A stretch of DNA of 64,000 bases from assembly GCF_028583425.1 (NCBI RefSeq), contig NC_072796.1:142919464-142983463 (forward strand), read 5' to 3'. The stretch comes from Eublepharis macularius. Lineage: Eukaryota > Chordata > Lepidosauria > Squamata > Eublepharidae. This document shows, one piece after another, positions 57,417-64,000 of the stretch. The notes under the pieces are model-generated. The model had not been told where the DNA came from. It did not search any database and worked only from the letters and a program-made list of their open reading frames with translations. Numbering within the stretch: position 1 is the stretch's first letter; each line of letters opens with the position of its first letter. The position numbers and the translations under genes were made by a program.

Positions 57417-57590
57417 GTATTGTCGAAGGCTTTCACGGCCGGAGAACGATGGTTGTTGTGGGTTTTCCGGGCTGTATTGCCGTGGTCTTGGCATTGTAGT
57501 TCCTGACGTTTCGCGAGCAGCTGTGGCTGGCATCTTCAGAGGTGTAGCACCAAAAGACAGAGATCTCTCAGTGTCACACACAACAACCAT
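57417..57590 (-). mobile_element. 174-bp retroelement terminal repeat with 14-bp target duplication
   Basis: TGAGCATAAGCAAT occurs exactly at 57403-57416 and 57591-57604. Inside is the vertebrate-wide repeat with TTCACGGCCGGAG and CGGGCTGTATTGCC. The minus strand holds a hammerhead-like motif. Probably a Penelope-like terminal repeat (inference). Confidence 0.75.
57502..57542 (-). ncRNA. Minimal hammerhead ribozyme motif
   Basis: On the minus strand: CCT, CTGAAGA (core), T, GCCAGC, a loop, GCTCGC (stem II, one mismatch), GAAA (core), CGT, C (cleavage position), AGG, which pairs with CCT as stem I. Stem III is the self-complementary ACGT. All core positions are present. Confidence 0.6.
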
Positions 57591-58254
57591 TGAGCATAAG
57601 CAATTAGACAACATAGAACTACCCAGTAGGGTCCTACTTAAAGTAATAGGTAGTACATAGGAGCATGTACTTAAAGCAACAGAGCGTATGTATGGCAACA
57701 TAGTGGGGGAGTCTATGGTCCATAACTCGTTAGTGAAGCACCTCTTTGAGATCATCGCCCTACAATACAGCCCTCCTATCTGTGTAAAAAGCCCCTTTGA
57801 ATAATTTAGTTTTGCATTGTTTGTGAAAGCTCAGGAGAGTCAAGGCTCTTTTTCAAACTATTGGGCATTCACTAAGAAGCTGTGGTGTCATACACACGCA
57901 TGCACACATACACGGAAGCAGCAGCCAGATGGAGAATGGGAGGGTCCTTCCTCAAGAGGCTTTGTGCAAACAGACCCACCCATGGGCATGGACCAGGTCC
58001 ATAAAGGAAGCTGGATGGGAAGGCAGCCACTTGATCTTGATTGGGTCTTGAGCTACGAACGTGGCTGTGATTGGCTGGCTTTTCTGAGCCTGGCAGGACC
58101 TGCCCACTGGAAAGAGAATAAAACCAGGACTGCTGGAAGGAGACCCAAGAGTCAGCTGGCAGCACGGGGCTTCACGCCAAGCAGAGACTGCCAGTTTGCC
58201 AAGAAAGAGAACTGACAGTCAAATCAAGGTGAGTTTGAGGAACATGGTGGGCAC

Positions 58255-58378
58255 GGATCCAGAGTTAGCCGTGTTAGTCTGCAGTAGCAAAACAGCAGAG
58301 TCCAGTAGCACCTTTAAGACTAATCAACTTTATTGTAGCATAAGCTTTCGAGAACCGCAGCTCTCTTCGTCAGAAGGT
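58255..58378 (-). mobile_element. Penelope-like terminal-repeat fragment
   Basis: On the plus strand: GAGTTAGCCGTGTTAGTCTG, GTCCAGTAGCACCTTTAAG, then AGCATAAGCTTTCGAG. The minus strand retains CTGACGA, GAGAGC/GTTCTC, GAAA, GCTT, ATGC at 58338-58373, lacking only the 5' strand of stem I. Confidence 0.65.
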
Positions 58379-59692
58379 GGGCATGGTGTCTACAATAATA
58401 AGAGGATGGGTGTGCCTGGCTGCCTATGCCAGGCATAACTCATCAGAAAATAAAGCCAGGTGTTCCCCAAAGTGGCCGCCACCTTTAGGATGACCGAAGG
58501 GAGTGGGAACATCCCGGCCCAGAGCATCTCCAGGACATCCCTGTGCCATTTGCAGTGGAGGCCAAGATTTATTCATCAGAAGCCAGGAAGGGGGAGAGTA
58601 GCACCTCCTTCACCAAACAAAGGGGGTTTGCCCAGTCCCCACTCCTTTCTCTATAGCTGTGTGCTTCCTTAGTCAACAGCTGTCCTGGCAGCCACTGAAA
58701 CCCTTCAAAACACTGCTTTCAGAGGCATCAGTCTCCCTGCAAGCTGAAGCAAAGCCTTGGCCCTCTGGAAAACTCTACTTCCTCACCTGGGAGTCACAGC
58801 AGTTTAACAAGAGCAAACCCAATTTTCATTGGTAGCACAGACATGCCAGAAGTCTGGCTTAAGAGTTCCTTAAATCTGCCTCCCTGCAGCCAAAATCCTG
58901 GATTCCTTTCCCAACTGGATAGACATCTTTAACCTCCTTTGGCCCTCTTCCTTCGGAGACCTCTGCCAACACAGTCAGCCTGGCTCGTTTCGGGGTCACA
59001 GACTCCTTCCTTGTGCTGTGGCACTCAGCTAGACAAACCTTACATGGGATGGGGCTGTGGGGAGGAGGGGAATAAAGGAAGAAGTAGTGGGAAAGCTGTT
59101 TGTAGAGAAAGAACAGGCCGCTTTGGAGACATGGTCAGCTCTGGGCTCTGACGCCATCTTCCTCCACGTGACTCTTGAGTACCACAGACCATCTTTCCTA
59201 AGGGAGCACTGCCAGGTTTCTCTTCAAGCTGCGAAGGGGAGCCGGACCCCGGGACTCCAAGCGGTTGATCTGCCTCAGTGGCTGCATTCAGGCAGCTGTG
59301 AGTCTGGGCAGGAACACAGCTTGCTGCCAGCTTGCCTGCTCCCCTTCCTCTGCCCCTTCACGCCAGCAGAGCTGGATTGAGAACTTCTTGGGTTGATGGA
59401 AGCTGCGTGTCTGAGTGCGGCTGCCCTGGCAAACGGAAATATGTTTACTCCTCCCCAACTGGGATCCAAAAGGTCTAGCCAGCATCGAGTTTTAAGGGCT
59501 AAGCACACTGCAGTCCTCCAAGGCTCCCGCGTCTGAAAGGCACAGTGAGTTGGGGGCTTATGAAAACAAGTCCTTTGGGATGCATCTCTACGGAGGGAGG
59601 AGGGAGCAGCAGGGGGCACACGCCAGCACAGTGCCCAGCCTCAGCCCAGTGCCTGACGCCATCCCTTGCCTCCCCTGCTGCCTCCTTGCAGG
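58379..59692. other. Upstream flank of lectin C, no exon recognised
   Basis: No repeat end is recognised. The promoter and 5' UTR of lectin C should lie in the last part, but no TATA box is evident. Confidence 0.35.
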
Positions 59693-59777
59693 ATGCTGGT
59701 CACCTGGTCCTGGATCTTGGCCCTGGGGCTGCTGGCAGGGCATGGGGAGGCTCAGAGCTGCACGCAAGCATATGGAG
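59693..59777 (+). CDS. Lectin C exon 1, signal peptide
   Basis: 85 bases, same length and phase as lectin A exon 1, ending in a split glycine codon before GTAAGC. Confidence 0.9.
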
Positions 59778-61808
59778 GTAAGCAACGGGGCAAGTGAGGG
59801 GGGGGATGAGGGCTGGGCTCCGGCCATCCAAAGGGGCCCCTGCGCTGGAACGCTTCTCCCTCCTCTGAATTGGTGTTCTGAGCTGTGCTGCTCATTGCTG
59901 TTGTCACAAAGGGAACTCCTGAGGCTGAATGCCCCATTTTCTCCACAATCGCCTGGAGAAAGTTCGAGTGGCCCGAGGCCCAACCTGAGAACTGACAGGC
60001 TCTGGCCGTCTGCCCCATCCCGTGCCCCACCAGAGCTATTAAAGCCCCAACAGCAAGGCAAAAGGGACATGACATGTTCTGTCATGATCACCACCAAGCA
60101 CTGGAAGTTAACCCCTGGGAGATCCCGAACCCCCACCCCACACGGCTCCCCTAATTTCTGACCAGGTACCGAAGGGGGTAAAGCATATAGGGTGGTAAGG
60201 GAGATGACCAGCTTCCCAAATGGTCAGATGCACATTGTGATACGTTGCCCCTTGAGAAGTGGCTGCCTGTGTTTTCCTCAAGGTTTCTGCCCCTCCATTC
60301 TTCCCCATTCCCCTCCCCAGACCCTCCTGCTTTGCAAAGGCTGAGCTTACGGGCTCTTGTGTGTTCCCCCCAGTGATGCAGGAAGGAGACTGGCCCACCA
60401 CTCAGGTTGGCCTCTCATGCCCTCTTCCATGCTCCAACTCTCCCCTCGCCCCGTGACTCCCCAGAAAAAGAGTACCTCTCCTGCTCTGCATAGCCTCCAA
60501 AGATGCAGGCCCCCCTCCCCCGTTCTTGTCTAGCAAAGTTTCAGGTGGGTAGTCATGTTGATCTGCAGTAGAAGAGCAAGAATCAAGTCCAGTAGCACCT
60601 TAAAGACCACCAAGATTTCAAGGGTCAAGCTCCTTCGAAAGGGGGTAGCTCTGTTGCTTTGCATGTTCCCCCAAAGGCACAGGTGTCCCCTGTTCTTGTC
60701 TAGCAAAAGCAATGGACCCTGACCACTTCCCTCTCCCTCCTTTTCTCGTGCTCCAACTCTAGGTCCCAACTTGGCCAGAGGGCGGCCAACCTCACAGTCC
60801 TCCACATACACACACGTTTATGGGATTTCTGGGATATCAGGCTACGCTGTGGACGGGAAGTGTGATGGGAAGTTCACAGCTCACTCCTGCACTCACACCA
60901 ATCATGAGATCAATCCGTGGTGGTCAGTGGACTTGGGCAGAGAATACGCCATCTCCCTCGTGGTGGTGAAAAACCGGCAGGACTGCTGTGGAGAAAGAAT
61001 CCAGGGGGCCACGATCCACGTGGGAAGCCACATGGGTGACTTTAGCAAAAGCAGCTTCATGTAAGTCACACTTATTTCTCATTTGCTCCTCTACCCCTTC
61101 CCATATCAATTTTAGCTCAGATACGTAATTTGGAAATCTTCTAAAATGGTGGACTTTACCCAACATTTCAAGGCATACTTTTAAGAGGAATGGGGATTCT
61201 ATTCTACATTAGGTGCTGTGAACGGGGGATGTGTCAGTGAGTGATAGGTGTCTCGATCCATTCCAGACCAGGTGTGTGTGTCAACAAAGCATCCTATGAG
61301 ATTTTCTAGCTACACAAGAAACAACTCCTAGTCACAGGGGCTACATCAGGAGAAATTTCTAGCTTTACAGTCCCCCATTCCTGAAGACTGAGAGCCAAAC
61401 TACAAGTGACGTCTTACACAGGTTGGACACTAGTTGGCTTCCCTCAAGTTTTGATGGGAAATGTAGGCACCCTGGTTTTACAGCTTGGCTCTTTACAGCT
61501 GCAAGACCAGGATGCCTACATTTCCCATCAAAACTTGAGGGAAGCCGACTAGTGTCCAACCTGTGTAAGACGTCACTTGTAGTTTGGCTCTCATTCATTC
61601 CGAATTCATGCCACTGCACGGCTGACCCTTTTTGTCCCCCTACAGCTGTGGCACCATTACAGACCTCCGGGATGGATCCCTCAGTACCATTCTGTGCAAT
61701 GGAGCCCTGGGCCGCTATATAACCATTGCCATCCCTCGCCGGGTAACCTTCCTGTCTCTAGGTGAAGTGGAGGTCCACGGCACCCATAGACCACGCCAGT
61801 GGAACTGA
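59693..61808 (+). CDS. F-type lectin C (fucolectin-like), complete, three exons
   Basis: Exons 59693-59777, 60763-61060 and 61646-61808; joined 546 bases, 181 residues. The signal peptide is MLVTWSWILALGLLAG, then HGEAQS. The F-type lectin domain: NLARGRPTSQSS, YAVDGKCDG, the CTHTN histidine, NPWWSVDLG, NRQDCCGER (R-x-D-x4-R fucose site) and LGEVEVHG, with a slightly longer tail (THRPRQWN) than lectin A. Splice sites are canonical (GTAAGC, GTAAGT). It is the inverted relative of lectin A: intron 1 from about 60050 to 60650 matches 21060-21650 on the other strand, including a shared Penelope-like fragment. Exon 2 is more diverged from A and B than they are from each other. Intron 2 has gained a hairpin MITE. 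Confidence 0.93.
60545..60640 (-). mobile_element. Penelope-like fragment in lectin C intron 1
   Basis: Counterpart of 21068-21135 in lectin A, here reading GTAGTCATGTTGATCTGCAG and GTCCAGTAGCACCTTAAAG. Confidence 0.6.
60763..61060 (+). CDS. Lectin C exon 2, main lectin domain
   Basis: 298 bases between an AACTCTAG acceptor and a GTAAGT donor. It holds the ligand-site histidine and arginines. Confidence 0.94.
61390..61592. mobile_element. Hairpin MITE with AGAGCCAAACTAC ends, in lectin C intron 2
   Basis: GAGAGCCAAACTACAAGTGA at the left and its complement at the right, with an inner inverted pair around TTTTGATGGGAAATGTAGG. Lectins A and B have the empty site. Confidence 0.85.
61646..61808 (+). 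CDS. Lectin C exon 3
   Basis: Reads CGTITDLRDGSLSTILCNGA, YITIAIPRRVTFLSLGEVEVHG and stops TGA at 61806-61808. Confidence 0.92.
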
Positions 61809-62036
61809 GAACAGCACTGCATTTTGTGTACGGGATCTAATGATGGCTCTTCAATCATCTTCATGGATCCTCTCTCTCTGGGCAAGCTTCTTTGGATTTC
61901 TGTGGCTTCTAGCCAGGACTGTTTCCATATGGAGGATTTGTTCTGCCACAGCCCTCAAAAGAAATATCTACACGATGCCATCTTCTATTCATGTTGTGTC
62001 GCCTTCCACGGTTTCTCATAGTTTGCAGAACCAGAC

Positions 62037-62195
62037 CTAGAGGAGTTAGCCATGTTAGTCTGTAGTTGCAAAATAGTAAAAAGTCCAGTAGCACCTTTAA
62101 GACTGACCAACTCTGTTGAGGCATAAGCTTTCAAGATGCTTCTGACAAAGAAAGCTATGATTCTCAAAAGCTAATGCTACAATAAAGTTGGTAGC
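62037..62195. mobile_element. Penelope-like terminal-repeat pair, degraded
   Basis: GGAGTTAGCCATGTTAGTCTG through ATGCTACAATAAAGTTGG, with inverted halves. The core of the hammerhead-like region is lost. Confidence 0.6.
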
Positions 62196-62436
62196 CATGC
62201 TACATTTACTTGGAATTCCCTGTAATTGTTTCCTTGAGACTCCAATGAAATTACTGACTTCAGGCGTTCCAATTATATCACCCCCGTGCCTGGTTATGCT
62301 ACATGCGTCTCTTTATGCTATACTTGTCCAAGTAAATTCCTTTTACTTCACTTCCTGGAAGGTGAACAGAAGTCTTGCAACATCATCTTGCAATATATAG
62401 GATCTATGCTATATTGTAGCTCATGTTGAACAGTAG

Positions 62437-62583
62437 GGATTCCGCACACGGATAATTCACTTCCAATCCTCTTTATAGATCATTTGGAACAGATTTTTTT
62501 GTGTGTGGAACAAAAAATCCACCTCAAATGATTGATAAAGTGCACTGAAAGTGCGTTATCCAACGTGTGCGGAATCAGCCAGT
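62437..62583. mobile_element. MITE with TTCCGCACACG ends, second copy
   Basis: Copy within the duplicated block, with a 4-base loss in the left arm (CACACGGATAATTC). Confidence 0.7.
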
Positions 62584-62826
62584 GTTGATAATCACTTGCA
62601 AGGGAGCAGAGGACACTGGGAATTGCTTATATCTGTTGCTTTTGACGAGAGCTTTCTTGATTGTCTGAAAAACAGCACAACTTTAGAGTTGTCCATGGAA
62701 GAGGAAGTCTCTTTCGGCATTAAATGGCTTCTCTATTAAACGGTTAAGCGAGGCCCAAGAGAATATCTGGAATTTTTTTTATGTCAGAGTTTTTTTTTTT
62801 TAAAAAAAACCCCTTATATTACAATT

Positions 62827-63042
62827 AGGGCTGCCAACCTCCAGGTGGAGCCTGGAGATCACCTGGAAAAATACCTGTTCTCCAGACTACAGATATCATC
62901 AGTTCCCCAAGAGATCTGTTTGGAGGGGGGGGGGCTCCATGGCATTATACCTCATTGAGGTTCCTCCTCACCCCAAACCCTGACCTTCCCAGCCCCCCCT
63001 AAATATCCAGGAATTTGCCAACCCACATTTGGCAACCTTAAT
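62827..63042. mobile_element. MITE of the 'gctggcaaccct' family, duplicate
   Basis: Same insertion point as 51946-52158 within the duplicated block. Confidence 0.7.
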
Positions 63043-64000
63043 TACAAGCTGGCAAGATGCCTCTAAACATCTGATAGGCACAAAGATTATCACTCTTCTT
63101 TGGAGACCCTCAACCTCATCTGTCGGTCCTCGTAGTGAGTCTTCATAGGGAGAAAACAGACAGCGGAGTTAATCAGGAGTTATTTATTTTACAGTGGGCT
63201 CAGAGTGGATTAACAGCATATAAATACATATAATGAATACAGATACAAAAGACTGGTAGCAATCATATAAATACAGCATGAAAAGCATACACTAAGACAG
63301 CCCGCATTGCAGGGTGGGGGCACAGGTTCCCACTGGGAGGGGCTGGTTGGATGTTTCACCTGCCTCAGTCCCCATAAGCCTGGCAGAACATCTGGTCTGG
63401 CGAAATGCTAACGGGTCTTGTTGAGACCAGGCCTCCACAGACAGAGTTCCCTCAGGTAGGTGCCAGAACTGAAAAAGCCCCGGCCCTGGTTGAGGCAAGG
63501 CGTACCTCCTTGGGGCCAGCGATCACCAGCAGCTGTTTCTCTGCTGATTGGAGCAAACTCCGGGGAATATAGGGTGAGAGACGGGCCCACAGCTATATTG
63601 CTCCCAGTCTGCTCAGGGCTTTGAAGGTCAAAACCAAAACCTTGCACCTGACCCGGAACTCCACTGATGCTGCATGATCTGCCAGAGCGGCTCCTGGTGC
63701 TGTTTCCTTCTTTTAAAAGCAGGTGTAACCCCCAGAGTCCCAAGGACCAGGTGCAGACAGTTCTGTAGATTTGGCCAGAGGCTTTGCCTGGAACAGCGTC
63801 CCAAATATCTAGCAGGCCTTGCCACAGCAGGACTCTTCTTGTGAAGCTGCTGTCTGAATCCTAGGGCTTGCTTGCTGCCCTAGGAGCAAGATGAAGTGGG
63901 GCAGCTCTGTGCTAGGGTGCTGGTCTCAGGCAGTCAATGAGTTCAGCTGCCAGCAATTCCTGCTCTTGCTTCTTCAGCTCTTCTCAGCTACTGCAGTTCT

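Larger units (their letters stand above)
62201..63723 (+). repeat. Duplicated block, copy 2, empty L1 site
   Basis: Direct-orientation partner of 51311-54858. The L1 target lies near 63058-63070 as TAAACATCTGATAGGC, uninterrupted. It begins just after a Penelope-like repeat (62037-62195). Confidence 0.88.

Noticed and set aside
59550-60161. 203-codon plus-strand frame over lectin C exon 1
   Set aside because: It ignores the conserved splice donor at 59778 and is in a different frame from the signal peptide.

Overview
This is vertebrate nuclear DNA, almost certainly from a squamate reptile and more likely a lizard than a snake (the finer placement is inference). Three observations support this: intron-split genes with GT/AG junctions; secreted F-type (fucose-binding) lectin genes, which fish, amphibians and sauropsids have and mammals lack; and a repeat mix of CR1, L2, L1, BovB, Penelope-like elements, tRNA- and 5S-derived SINEs and many hAT- and Harbinger-type MITEs.

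Layout. Positions 2222-14239 (+) hold the last ten coding exons of alanine aminotransferase (GPT, more like GPT1 than GPT2); the first coding exon must lie upstream of the window. GPT introns carry a Penelope-like cluster (6.2-7.7 kb) with hammerhead-ribozyme-like terminal repeats, MITEs and SINEs. From about 16 kb the window is built from copies of one F-type lectin unit. Lectin A (20077-23378, -) is complete with three exons. Lectin B (29181-31064, -) is a tandem duplicate whose last exon is split by a hAT MITE and whose first exon is not found. Lectin C (59693-61808, +) is complete and inverted relative to A and B.

Between B and C lie about 28 kb of mostly transposon-derived DNA. It includes an apparently full-length CR1 LINE with two long open frames (32.4-36.9 kb, -), a CR1 nested in an older CR1 (46-48 kb), a roughly 196-bp tandem array (48.3-49 kb), a hAT MITE inside a SINE inside a Penelope-like element (49.3-50.7 kb), an L1 with clean target-site duplications (52.2-54.2 kb), a BovB piece (55.7-56.1 kb) and a 965-bp TIR transposon (56.3-57.2 kb). 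A 1.5-kb block at 51.3-54.9 kb recurs at 62.2-63.7 kb without the L1.

Function: GPT encodes cytosolic amino-acid/pyruvate metabolism. Lectins A and C encode small secreted proteins with a signal peptide plus one F-type lectin domain, probably for glycan recognition in innate defence. No tRNA, rRNA, CRISPR or bacterial-type feature is present. All calls rest on reading and translating the sequence by eye; no database was searched.
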